Assembly: GCA_038229415.1 (NCBI GenBank)
Contig: JBBROM010000005.1
Span: 196,675 to 260,674, forward strand
Reading direction: 5' to 3'
DNA length: 64,000 nucleotides
From: JANXUR01 sp038229415
GTDB taxonomy: Bacteria > Acidobacteriota > Terriglobia > Terriglobales > Acidobacteriaceae
Shown: positions 9,253 through 17,469 of the stretch, piece after piece
Layout of the letters: every line of letters begins with the position of its first letter
Numbering within the stretch: position 1 is the stretch's first letter
Program-made: the position numbers and the translations under genes
The notes under the pieces: model-generated
What the model was told of the DNA's origin: nothing
What the model saw: the letters and a program-made list of their open reading frames with translations, nothing else
Database searches by the model: none

Positions 9253-9289
9253 AGTTGCGAGTTCTCAGTTTCCGGTTGCCAGTTAAAGC

Positions 9290-9317
9290 GAAACGCCTGC
9301 CTTGCGGCAGGCGTTTC
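9290..9317. terminator. bidirectional terminator hairpin
   Basis: A 12-bp perfect stem (GAAACGCCTGCC / GGCAGGCGTTTC) with a TTGC loop, between the convergent radical SAM and YIP1 genes. The A-rich and T-rich flanks suit termination from both sides. Confidence 0.8.
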
Positions 9318-9341
9318 TTGCTTTGCGGTCAGCTTGTTGGA

Positions 9342-10106
9342 CTAGCCGAGCAGGGCAAGCGATGAAGTGAATAGCACCCACACCAAGAACACGCCGAACA
9401 CACCGATGTATGCTGCCTTGGGCTTGACGTTACAGACGCAACTGATGCCAATGGCGATCAGCACGATTGACCACAGGCTGAACACGTCGAGCGCGCTGCC
9501 GATTGCAAAAAGCATCTTGTTGCCCGCCGGATCGAGCAGGTAGCCAAGGTTGGTGGCGATCGGATTGTTAATATTAAAGCCGTCGGCCTGCACCACGCCC
9601 AGCATAATCATGAGGCCAGCCAGCAGAAACTTGAGGCCACCAGCCAAACTGGCGTACATGGAGACCGCCCACATATGCTTGAACTTCAAGGTGGCGTTCG
9701 CCATGATCTTGAAATAGGCAAACAGCAGGGCCGCGAAGATCAGGTTGAACAGCAGGAGCAAAAGCGTGAAGCAATAAGAGATCACGCGTGTGATGCTGGC
9801 CTGCATGTCGAGGGCCTTCTCCCGCTGGTCAGCAGGAAGCTTCTCCATGCGCTCTTGCGCCTTGGGTGAGAGGGCGATCTGGTTGTCCACGGCGCGGCGA
9901 AAGGTGATCTTGGAGTCCACCGACCACGCGTAGAACACGCTGATTAAAATCATCACCACCACAGGTCCCCACCACCAGGCATTGCGACGAATGTCGGTGA
10001 AAGTTTTGCTGGGCGCGATAAAGGTGTCAATAATCCGCGCCGGCTCGGAGAGTCCAGGGGTTGGATCAGGTGTGGGTGGTGGCGGAACGAGTGCGTCAGT
10101 GGCCAT
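9342..10106 (-). CDS. YIP1-family integral membrane protein
   Basis: Membrane protein of 254 residues with a proline-rich cytosolic N-terminus (PPPPTPDPTPG) and about five hydrophobic helices (roughly residues 45-63, 108-132, 145-172, 195-215 and 228-250). The segment around RIIDTFIAPSKTFTDIRRNAWWWGP is typical of bacterial YIP1-domain proteins: an amphipathic lead-in ending in tryptophans before helix 1. Function in bacteria is not established. The ATG at 10106 has an AGGAGG site just upstream. It is monocistronic: a terminator follows, and a repeat-containing gap separates it from the ABC ATPase. Confidence 0.8.
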   Translation of the reverse strand: MATDALVPPPPTPDPTPGLSEPARIIDTFIAPSKTFTDIRRNAWWWGPVVVMILISVFYAWSVDSKITFRRAVDNQIALSPKAQERMEKLPADQREKALDMQASITRVISYCFTLLLLLFNLIFAALLFAYFKIMANATLKFKHMWAVSMYASLAGGLKFLLAGLMIMLGVVQADGFNINNPIATNLGYLLDPAGNKMLFAIGSALDVFSLWSIVLIAIGISCVCNVKPKAAYIGVFGVFLVWVLFTSSLALLG

Positions 10107-10219
10107 GAAGTCCTCCTGAGGATTCGCGGCGATTTTAGCGCATAGGCGGGCGTTGGGTAAACCACAAAAACGCAGCAGATGCTGGAGGCTCCTGGCGAAG
10201 GGGGGTGTTTGGCGTAGTA

Positions 10220-10281
10220 GGGGTCCTTCGACTGCGTGAACGGAACCGCTCCGGGCTTAGCTACTCCGCTCAGGATGACAC
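10220..10281. repeat. degenerate family A repeat
   Basis: Runs from GGGGTCCTTCGACTGCG to CTCAGGATGACACG, between the YIP1 gene and the ABC ATPase gene. It keeps the GGTCC...TGACAC ends of family A but has a different middle. A second fragment (AGAATGACACGG) follows at about 10327. Confidence 0.5.
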
Positions 10282-10324
10282 GATTATGGTTATGAAAATC
10301 GCTGCGGGATTCGACTCAACACTC

Positions 10325-11140
10325 TCAGAATGACACGGTGGATGTGGCCATTTCAGGCGTAGCGGCCAGCAGGGTACGGGTGTATTCGTGCTGGGGACGC
10401 TCGCAAACCTGCTCCGCATCGCCGATTTCGACGATTTTGCCGTCCTGCATCACGGCGATGCGGGTGGCCAGGTAGCGCACTAGCGGCATTGAGTGCGAGA
10501 TAAACAGCAAAGTCAGTCCGAACTCGCGCTGCAGGCGGGCCAGCAGATTCACGATCTGCGCGCCCACGCTTACGTCGAGTGCGGAGACAGGCTCGTCGGC
10601 CACGATGAACTTGGGCCGCAGCGCCAGGGCGCGGGCGATGCCAATGCGCTGCCGCTGGCCTCCGCTGAACTCGTGCGGATAACGTGGCAGGGCAGAGGCG
10701 TCGAGGCCGACGGCCTTCAGGAGTTCCCCAGCGCGCTGACTGCGAGCGCTGGAAGAGTGCAGTTCGGGCTCGGCCCCGGAATGCGTTTCTCGATGAATGA
10801 CAAATGGTTCGGTCAGAACCTCGGCAATCGTCATGCGCGGATTGAGCGAGGCGAAGGGATCCTGAAAGATGATCTGCATCTCGCGGCGTAGTTGCCGCAG
10901 CTCGGCGGGCTTGGCGGCTAAAACGTCTTGCCCCTCGAAGCGCAAGCTGCCCGAAGTCGGCTCAATCAGCCGCAGCATCATGCGGCCCAGCGTGCTCTTG
11001 CCGCACCCGGATTCGCCCACCAGGCCTAACGTTTCGCCCGGCGCGATGCTGAGCGAGACGCCGTCCACGGCTTTGGCTGCGGCGTAGATCTTGGTGAGTC
11101 CAGCAGCCTCGATTAAGGGAGTTGTGAGCGGAGTTGGCAC
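10325..11140 (-). CDS. oligopeptide/dipeptide ABC transporter ATPase
   Basis: ATP-binding subunit of the OppF/DppF type, 271 residues. Walker A is GESGCGKST (residues 42-50), Q-loop IIFQDPFASLNPR, signature FSGGQRQRIG, Walker B FIVADEPVSALD and H-loop LFISHS. It would power uptake of peptides or other small solutes through two permease subunits, none of which lie nearby, so partners must be elsewhere. The GTG at 11140 is chosen. The open frame continues 130 codons upstream, but that part runs through a dispersed repeat and into the rpe 5' end. It is shorter than the usual 320-330 residues, with little of the C-terminal extension, and it carries a small insertion (about residues 125-145). Confidence 0.85.
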   Translation of the reverse strand: MPTPLTTPLIEAAGLTKIYAAAKAVDGVSLSIAPGETLGLVGESGCGKSTLGRMMLRLIEPTSGSLRFEGQDVLAAKPAELRQLRREMQIIFQDPFASLNPRMTIAEVLTEPFVIHRETHSGAEPELHSSSARSQRAGELLKAVGLDASALPRYPHEFSGGQRQRIGIARALALRPKFIVADEPVSALDVSVGAQIVNLLARLQREFGLTLLFISHSMPLVRYLATRIAVMQDGKIVEIGDAEQVCERPQHEYTRTLLAATPEMATSTVSF

Positions 11141-11180
11141 GCATTGATAGTCGCAGGGAAGGAAGGCGGTTTCAAGTTTG

Positions 11181-11258
11181 GTGTCCCGGGTCGGGACAAC
11201 GCGAGGTCTCTCCACGCGCTTGGTCGCTGCGCTCCCCGCGCTCCGGTCGGGACGACAC
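11181..11258. repeat. family A-like repeat
   Basis: Between the ATPase start and rpe. It contains GTGTCCCGGGTCGGGAC at one end and CCGGTCGGGACGACAC at the other, which are inverted copies of each other, with GGTCTCTCCACGCG in the middle. It resembles the family A ends at 17377-17445. Confidence 0.55.
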
Positions 11259-11363
11259 ATCCTAGGGCAGCGCCCTGCGTGGTAAAATTTAATATCTTCT
11301 GCCCCCGGATTTTGCGCTGATTCTGTGCCCCGGGTGCGTCTGAAAGCGACTTCCTTGGCTTCC

Positions 11364-12038
11364 ATGGTTGAACTAGCCCCCTCCATCCTGGCGTCTGACT
11401 TTGCCAACCTCGCAGCCGAGGTGCATGCTGCGCTGGCGGGAGGGGGTACGGTCGTCCACGTGGACGTGATGGACGGGCATTTTGTGCCCAACATCAGCAT
11501 TGGCGTGCCGGTGGTCAAGTCGTTGCGCAAGGTGACCGACGCGGTACTGGACTGCCACCTGATGATCGAGCATCCAGACAGGTATATTCCAGACTTTGCC
11601 GAGGCGGGCGCGGACTGGATTTCAGTGCATCAGGAAGTTTGCCCTCACTTGGATCGCAGCCTTCAGTTGATTCATAGCTTCGGAAAAAAAGCGGGAGTAG
11701 TATTGAACCCGGCAACGCCCGTCGAATCGCTGAGCGAAGTGCTGGATGTGCTTGATTATGTGCTGGTTATGAGCGTGAACCCAGGCTTCGGCGGGCAAAA
11801 ATTCATCCCCAACGCGCTGCGGAAAATTCGCCATCTGGCGGAGATTCGTGCGGCCCGGGGACTGAGTTTCCGCATCGAAGTAGATGGCGGAGTCGCTCTC
11901 GATACCGTGCAGGATGTGGTAAAGGCTGGTGCGGAAATTTTGGTCGCAGGCAGTGCGGTGTTTGGCCCCGGCGGGGCTGAGGCAAATGCGCGCAAGTTGC
12001 TTGAGGCAGCGCGGCAGGCAAGTCTGCGGACGGCCTAG
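11364..12038 (+). CDS. rpe: ribulose-phosphate 3-epimerase
   Basis: Interconverts ribulose-5-phosphate and xylulose-5-phosphate in the pentose phosphate pathway. TIM-barrel enzyme of 224 residues, the normal length. Motifs: APSILASDFANL at the N-terminus, HVDVMDGHFVPN (metal-ligating His and Asp), CHLMIEHP, VMSVNPGFGGQKF (phosphate loop and metal His region) and EVDGGV (catalytic Asp). The ATG at 11364 begins exactly at the family N-terminus; a GTG 13 codons upstream adds only unrelated residues. bamD follows after 35 bases, so the two may share a transcript. Confidence 0.95.
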   Translation: MVELAPSILASDFANLAAEVHAALAGGGTVVHVDVMDGHFVPNISIGVPVVKSLRKVTDAVLDCHLMIEHPDRYIPDFAEAGADWISVHQEVCPHLDRSLQLIHSFGKKAGVVLNPATPVESLSEVLDVLDYVLVMSVNPGFGGQKFIPNALRKIRHLAEIRAARGLSFRIEVDGGVALDTVQDVVKAGAEILVAGSAVFGPGGAEANARKLLEAARQASLRTA

Positions 12039-12073
12039 TTTTTCGGTAACTCTTTCGTTTCTGAGGCGTAACC

Positions 12074-13567
12074 ATGTCAACTGTGAAACAGATTTGCCGC
12101 GTTGGATTGACCGCTGTGGCTGGCGTCGCGTTGCTGCTAGCGGCGGGCTGTACCAACAAGAAAGTCGTTAATCCGCTGGCCAACGTGACCAGCAAGCAGC
12201 CGGACAAGGTGTTGTTTGACCGTGCCGAGGATGCGCTGAAGCACAACCGGTTCGATACGGCCCGCATCGCCTTGCAGACGCTGATCAACACCTATCCCGA
12301 CTCCGAGTTTATTGCCCGCTCCAAGCTGGCGGTGGGGGACTCCTGGTATGCCGAGGGCGGCACCACGGCGCTGCAGCAGGCGGAAGTCGAGTACAACGAC
12401 TTCAAGACCTTCTTCCCGAATCTGCCGGAAGCCGCGGAAGCGCAGATGAAGATCGCCAACATCCACTATCAGCAGATGGAAAAGCCGGACCGCGATTTTA
12501 CCCACGCGGTACGGGCCGAGGATGAATACCGGCAGATGATCTTGCAGTATCCCGACAGCAAGCTGTTGCCCGAGGCCAGGGGCAAGTTGATGGAAGTGCA
12601 GGAAGTGCTGGCCGACCGCGAGTACCGCATTGGGCGTTTCTACAATCTGCGGCAGTCGTATCCGGCGGCCATTGCGCGGTTGAAGACGTTGGTGGATCGT
12701 TATCCGCTGTATAGCGGGGCCGACGAGGCGCTGTGGTTGCTGGGCCAGTCGTATGAAGGGCAGATTGAGAATATTCGCAAGGCGAACCTGCCAGAAGCCT
12801 CCAAGGGCAGGCTGATCGCGGAATTTACCAAGTCGGCTTCCGCCGCGTATGAGCAGATTCTCACCCGTTACCCGATGATGAATCGTGCCGGGGATGCGGC
12901 GGCGCGGCTGTCGGCCTTCCATCGTCCCGCCCCCAAGGCCACGCCGCAGATGATTGCGCAGAACACGAAGGAGATGGAAAGCCGGGGCGACCCGGGGCGG
13001 CTCAGCCCGATACTGGATAATTTCAACCGCCATCCCAATACGGCGCGTGCCACGAAGATGGGCGACCCCACGCTGGTGGATCCGCCAACGGTGACCGCAA
13101 CTGACATTGTGAAGCACGCGAATGAAGCGCTATTAGGCGCTGGCGATGGCAAAGTTTCGGTGGAAACAGTGAAAGGCCCGGTCTCGCTGGAGAATCAGCA
13201 GGCACCGCGTTCGGATTCGCCCCAGCCCGCTGCACCGGGCACGGTTCCGGCACCTGTGCCTGACGCAGGTACGAGCGTACCCGCACCTACGAGTGAACAG
13301 ACAGGCATTCAGGATTTGAATATTGGCGCGGCGGCAACGCCGGATCCGGCGACGCCCACTGGAACTTCTTCTTCGGCTACTACGAACGGGACGGTGCCGT
13401 TGCCTCCGCCGCAACAGGTGAATGAGGTGCAGCAACAGAGCACCACGGGTGCGGAGGCTGCCAACGCAGCTGCCAAGGCCGCGACCGCTGGTTCAACCCC
13501 CGTGGCGACGGAAGACCCCACCGCATCTTCTTCTAAAAAGAAAAAGAAGCGCAAGTTTCCGTTCTAG
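12074..13567 (+). CDS. bamD: outer-membrane assembly lipoprotein BamD
   Basis: Component of the BAM complex that inserts beta-barrel proteins into the outer membrane. The N-terminus is a lipoprotein signal with lipobox LAAGC (Cys26). TPR-like repeats follow from about residue 45 to 265, including RFDTARIALQTLINTYPDSEF and DEYRQMILQYPDSKLLPEA, both typical of BamD. The protein is 497 residues against roughly 240-300 for classic BamD. The extra C-terminal half (from about residue 270) is low-complexity, rich in Pro, Ala and Thr, and ends in a lysine run (SSKKKKKRKFPF). Such tails occur in acidobacterial homologues as far as I know, but that is from memory. A clear terminator follows. Confidence 0.88.
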   Translation: MSTVKQICRVGLTAVAGVALLLAAGCTNKKVVNPLANVTSKQPDKVLFDRAEDALKHNRFDTARIALQTLINTYPDSEFIARSKLAVGDSWYAEGGTTALQQAEVEYNDFKTFFPNLPEAAEAQMKIANIHYQQMEKPDRDFTHAVRAEDEYRQMILQYPDSKLLPEARGKLMEVQEVLADREYRIGRFYNLRQSYPAAIARLKTLVDRYPLYSGADEALWLLGQSYEGQIENIRKANLPEASKGRLIAEFTKSASAAYEQILTRYPMMNRAGDAAARLSAFHRPAPKATPQMIAQNTKEMESRGDPGRLSPILDNFNRHPNTARATKMGDPTLVDPPTVTATDIVKHANEALLGAGDGKVSVETVKGPVSLENQQAPRSDSPQPAAPGTVPAPVPDAGTSVPAPTSEQTGIQDLNIGAAATPDPATPTGTSSSATTNGTVPLPPPQQVNEVQQQSTTGAEAANAAAKAATAGSTPVATEDPTASSSKKKKKRKFPF

Positions 13568-13623
13568 TACTTCGGTAGCGGTTTCGCCGCACGTGGCGGG
13601 GCGTTTGAGAATTTGAGGAACAG

Positions 13624-13672
13624 AGCGGCTCATGGTCGGCGGTTTCGCGACGACCCGAGCCGCTTTTTCTTT
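13624..13672 (+). terminator. rho-independent terminator after bamD
   Basis: 8-bp outer stem AGCGGCTC/GAGCCGCT with an inner imperfect stem (GGTCGGCG / CGACGACC), followed by TTTTTCTTT. A standard intrinsic terminator. Confidence 0.8.
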
Positions 13673-13725
13673 GTGTAAACTGCGAAGGGTTCCCGCTGAG
13701 TGTTTTTGCAGACGAGTTGAGACGC

Positions 13726-14430
13726 ATGGCACATCGTATTCTGCTGGCTGATGACAATCCGACCGCGCGTAGCATGGCCAGCGGCATTCTTGCGTCCGAA
13801 GGCTACGAGGTGCTGGCCGCCAACGACGCCGAGCAGGCAGGCAACATGGTTGGCGAGTTCCGTCCGGGACTGATTGTGGCCGACGTGCATATGCCGGGCG
13901 GAGGAGGTGTGGCGCTCTGCGAGGCGGTCCGGTCATTTCCTGCGACGGCACAGATTCCAGTACTGCTGGCGGCGGGCCGCATGGATCGCTTTACGCGGGC
14001 CGACGCCACTGCCGCTGGCGCGCAAGGGCTGGTAAGCAAGCCGTTTGAGGCCAGTGCGCTGCTGCTGGCGGTGGCGGCGCTTCTGCCTCCGCCCAAGGGC
14101 AAACCCCGGCGGGACGAAGACTTTGACCAAGACGACGATAGCGAGCGCACGGCACCGGAGACAGCTCGCGAGTATGAGTCTGCCTGGCAGGCTGCGACCG
14201 AGGGCGACGAGCCGCTGTTTGTTAGCCAGCGTGGCGAGGCTGAGACGTCCGGCGCGATTTCTGAACTGGCCTCGCCCAGTGACAACGCTCAAGAGCCTCC
14301 AGAGCTTGCGATTGCAGGCACGACTGTGCACCTCGAACTCGAAATGGCAGCCGCATCCGTTCCCAGAAGTCCGTCTATATTTGCTGCGGACACAATCGTG
14401 ACTGAAGAAGAATCCATTCCCTGGCTGTAG
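13726..14430 (+). CDS. response-regulator receiver-domain protein
   Basis: CheY-like receiver domain at residues 1-125: acidic pair Asp10-Asp11 (LLADDNP), phospho-acceptor Asp53 (LIVADVHMP) and conserved Lys105 (VSKPFEA). The usual Ser/Thr before the active-site loop is replaced by Ala (LLAAGR), which could weaken phospho-switching. The C-terminal about 110 residues are acidic and low-complexity, with no DNA-binding or enzymatic domain, ending EEESIPWL. The ATG at 13726 starts the domain cleanly; a TTG three codons earlier is also possible. No histidine kinase is adjacent. It could be a protein-protein output regulator. Confidence 0.82.
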   Translation: MAHRILLADDNPTARSMASGILASEGYEVLAANDAEQAGNMVGEFRPGLIVADVHMPGGGGVALCEAVRSFPATAQIPVLLAAGRMDRFTRADATAAGAQGLVSKPFEASALLLAVAALLPPPKGKPRRDEDFDQDDDSERTAPETAREYESAWQAATEGDEPLFVSQRGEAETSGAISELASPSDNAQEPPELAIAGTTVHLELEMAAASVPRSPSIFAADTIVTEEESIPWL

Positions 14431-14493
14431 CCGCGATTTTCGCTGCGGCCCCGCGCTCAATCCATCGAACCAGTTAATCTAATAAGTATCCCT

Positions 14494-17301
14494 ATGCCAC
14501 ACGACCTGCCCAAAACCTACGAGCCCGGCGCCATTGAAGAGCGCTGGGCGAATCATTGGATTGAGACCAAGCTGTTTTCCGTGACGACGCCTGAAGCTGG
14601 CGCACCCAACCCCAAGCCCGTCTTTACCCTGCTGCTGCCCCCGCCCAACGTCACAGGACGCCTGCACATGGGCCACATGCTCAACCAGACGCAGATGGAC
14701 ATCATCGTGCGCTGGCATCGCATGAAGGGATTTCTCGCGCTGTGGCTGCCGGGCACCGACCATGCGGGCATCGCTACGCAGTTGATGGTGGAAAAACGGC
14801 TGGCAGGCGAGGGCAAGAAGCGGCAGGATCTCGGCCGCGAAGCCTTCATTGAGCGGGTGTGGGAGTGGAAGCGAGAATACGGCGGCGCGATCCTTGAGCA
14901 GATGAAGCGGCTGGGCGCGTCCGTGGACTGGGATCGCCTCTACTTCACCATGGACGACAACCTTACCGTTGCGGTGAAGGAAGTGTTCGTGCGCCTGTAT
15001 GAGGACGGGCTGATCTATCGTGGCGCTTACTTGGTGAACTGGTGCCCGCGCTGCGGAACCGCCATCAGCGACTTGGAAGTGGTGCACGAGGAGACCAAGG
15101 GTAAGATCTGGGAGATTCGCTATCCGGTGGTGGGCACGTCTGAATTCATTACGGTTGCCACCACGCGCCCGGAGACGATGTTCGGCGACACCGCCGTTGC
15201 GGTGAACGCGGCGGACGAACGCTACACGCACTTGCACGGCAAGAGTGTGCGCGTGCCGCTCACTGGGCGCGACGTGCCGATTATTCTCGATGATCTGGCG
15301 AATCCGGAGTTTGGCACCGGCGCGGTAAAGGTGACGCCCGCGCACGATCCCAACGACTTTGCCGCAGGCAAGCGCCACAACTTGCCGCAGCTCGACGTGA
15401 TGGATGAGACCGCGCACATGAACGCCAACGCTGGTGTTTACGCGGGTCTCGATCGCTTTGCCGCGCGCAAACGTGTGCTGGAGGATTTAGCGGAGCAGGG
15501 ATTTCTGGTCTCGGAAAAAGACCACATGATGTCGCTGGGTCGCTGCCAGCGCTGCGACACCGTGGCCGAGCCGCGTATTTCCACGCAATGGTTTGTGAAG
15601 ATCGAGCCGCTCGCCAAGCCGGCGATTGCCGTCGCCGAAAACGGCAGCATAAAGTTTGTGCCCGAGCAGTACAAAGCCACGTATCTGCAATGGATGTACA
15701 ACATCCACGACTGGTGCATCTCGCGGCAGTTGTGGTGGGGACATCGCATTCCGGCCTGGCATTGCGCGGAATGCAGCGGCATCACAGTGGATCGCGGCAC
15801 GCCCATCGCGTGTGCGAAGTGCGGCAGCGCGAAGATTGCGCAAGACCCCGATGTGCTCGATACATGGTTCTCATCCGCGTTGCTGCCGTTCACCACGTTG
15901 GGCTGGCCCGATCCCGAGGAAATGCGCAAGCGCGGCGCGGACGTGTTTTATCCCACGTCGCTGCTCGTCACCGGCTTCGACATTTTATTTTTCTGGCTGG
16001 CGCGTATGGTCATGCTCGGCGTTCATTTTATGGACGGTCACCAGCAAGACGCGGCGGTGAAATCGGCGAGCGGCTGGGATGCCAATTTGCCGGAGTCGAA
16101 GAACGACAGCGTGCCCTTCCGGCACATTTACATCCACGCGCTGGTGCGCGACGCGAATCGGCAGAAGATGTCGAAGACCAAGGGCAACGTGCTCGACCCG
16201 ATCGAGGTGATTGCGAAGTATGGCACCGATGCCACGCGCTTTACGCTGGCGGCGATGGCGTCGCCGGGCACCGACATTGCGTTTAGCGAAGATCGTACCG
16301 ACGGCTACCGCGCCTTCGCCAACAAAATTTGGAACGCCGCACGCTTCTTGTTCATGTACGTAGATCGCGCGGAAACAGCGGGCGTTTGGCAGTTGAGTCA
16401 GCTCGGCGGTGCTGCTCTGGCGAACGGACTCGACGGCTTTATCGCCGAAACGCTGGAAGACCGCTGGATTCTTTCGCGCTTCAATCGCGTGGCCGCCGAA
16501 GTGAATGAGTCGCTGCAGTCGTACCGCTTTCACGAGGCGGCGAATCGCGTGTACGACTTTTTCTGGGGCGAGTTTTGCGACTGGTATATCGAACTGGTAA
16601 AGCCGCGCATCGGCGCGACCGGCGACATGCCCGTCGAGACGCTGCGTCCGGCCCTGGGCAATTTAATTCGCGTGTTCGAAGGCGCGCTGCGCTTACTACA
16701 TCCGTTTATGCCGTTTCTTACGGAGGAGCTGTGGCACGCCGTGTATGACGGCAAGCCGCCAACCTTTGAGGGCAAGCAATCCATCGCGTTCGCTGCGTTC
16801 CCGCAGAAAAATTCGCTGCAAGTGGATCTTGACGCCGAGACCGACATGGCCGTGCTACAGGATCTGATTGCCAGCCTCCGGAATTTGCGCACAGAACTAA
16901 AGATCGAGCCGAAGCTAAAGGTTCCTGCGAAAGTTTATGCGGATGATGTGACGCGCGGGATGATCGCAGCCAACATCGGCGCGGTAGAGCGTTTGGCAAA
17001 TGTGGGGCCGGTGGAGTTCTCGGAGGTCTCGATGAGCAACGCGGCGGGCGTTCGTACGACGTCGAAGTTTGAAGTGTGCGTGATCTATGAAAAGAAGATT
17101 GACGTAGCGGCGGAGCGCGAACGCCTGACCAAAGAATTTGCCGAGCAAGAAAAGCGCCTGGCCAGCGCACAGAAGCAGTTGGCGAACGAGGCGTTCCTCG
17201 CCAAGGCTCCGGCACCCGTGGTGGAAAAGCTGCGCGCCACAGAGTCCGATTCGACAACGCTGATTGAGAAGGCCAAGGCGGCGCTGGCGCAGTTGGGGTA
17301 G
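14494..17301 (+). CDS. valS: valyl-tRNA synthetase
   Basis: Class I aminoacyl-tRNA synthetase charging tRNA-Val; cytosolic, 935 residues (normal). HIGH-type motif at PPPNVTGRLHMGHM (residues 49-62), the editing CP1 domain with TTRPETMFGDTAV (about residues 223-240), WCISRQLWWGHRIP, and the KMSKS-type loop KMSKTKGNVLDP at about 558-570. The anticodon-binding domain follows, then the C-terminal coiled coil (DVAAERERLTKEFAEQEKRL to the end) that ValS uses to contact tRNA. Family B and A repeats follow the stop, and nadC begins 170 bases on. Confidence 0.97.
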   Translation: MPHDLPKTYEPGAIEERWANHWIETKLFSVTTPEAGAPNPKPVFTLLLPPPNVTGRLHMGHMLNQTQMDIIVRWHRMKGFLALWLPGTDHAGIATQLMVEKRLAGEGKKRQDLGREAFIERVWEWKREYGGAILEQMKRLGASVDWDRLYFTMDDNLTVAVKEVFVRLYEDGLIYRGAYLVNWCPRCGTAISDLEVVHEETKGKIWEIRYPVVGTSEFITVATTRPETMFGDTAVAVNAADERYTHLHGKSVRVPLTGRDVPIILDDLANPEFGTGAVKVTPAHDPNDFAAGKRHNLPQLDVMDETAHMNANAGVYAGLDRFAARKRVLEDLAEQGFLVSEKDHMMSLGRCQRCDTVAEPRISTQWFVKIEPLAKPAIAVAENGSIKFVPEQYKATYLQWMYNIHDWCISRQLWWGHRIPAWHCAECSGITVDRGTPIACAKCGSAKIAQDPDVLDTWFSSALLPFTTLGWPDPEEMRKRGADVFYPTSLLVTGFDILFFWLARMVMLGVHFMDGHQQDAAVKSASGWDANLPESKNDSVPFRHIYIHALVRDANRQKMSKTKGNVLDPIEVIAKYGTDATRFTLAAMASPGTDIAFSEDRTDGYRAFANKIWNAARFLFMYVDRAETAGVWQLSQLGGAALANGLDGFIAETLEDRWILSRFNRVAAEVNESLQSYRFHEAANRVYDFFWGEFCDWYIELVKPRIGATGDMPVETLRPALGNLIRVFEGALRLLHPFMPFLTEELWHAVYDGKPPTFEGKQSIAFAAFPQKNSLQVDLDAETDMAVLQDLIASLRNLRTELKIEPKLKVPAKVYADDVTRGMIAANIGAVERLANVGPVEFSEVSMSNAAGVRTTSKFEVCVIYEKKIDVAAERERLTKEFAEQEKRLASAQKQLANEAFLAKAPAPVVEKLRATESDSTTLIEKAKAALAQLG

Positions 17302-17310
17302 ATCCTCGCA

Positions 17311-17353
17311 GCCCACCCTAACGCGGAAAGGCACCGCGTGAGGGTGGGGCACC
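17311..17353. repeat. Family B repeat
   Basis: An inverted repeat, CCCACCCTAACGC...GCGTGAGGGTGGGG, ending GGCACC, directly after valS. It may also act as the valS terminator. Related copies are at 43582, 60804, 61813 and 61962. Confidence 0.75.
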
Positions 17354-17376
17354 AAGCTTGTTTAGCCGCGACTAGC

Positions 17377-17445
17377 GAAACACAGGGTCTCTCCACTACG
17401 CCATGCTTCGCGTTTCGCGAAGCATGACTCCGGTCGGGATGACAC
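17377..17445. repeat. Family A repeat
   Basis: GAAACACAGGGTCTCTCC to CCGGTCGGGATGACAC, with a central perfect hairpin ATGCTTCGCG/CGCGAAGCAT. It lies 25 bases before nadC and is nearly identical to the copy at 53728-53796. Confidence 0.8.
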
Positions 17446-17469
17446 AGAGTTCAGAGTTACACTGATATC

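Noticed and set aside
10325..11530. Full-length open frame for the ABC ATPase with a start at 11530
   Set aside because: The extra 130 codons run through a repeat and the rpe coding start; the GTG at 11140 gives a normal N-terminus.
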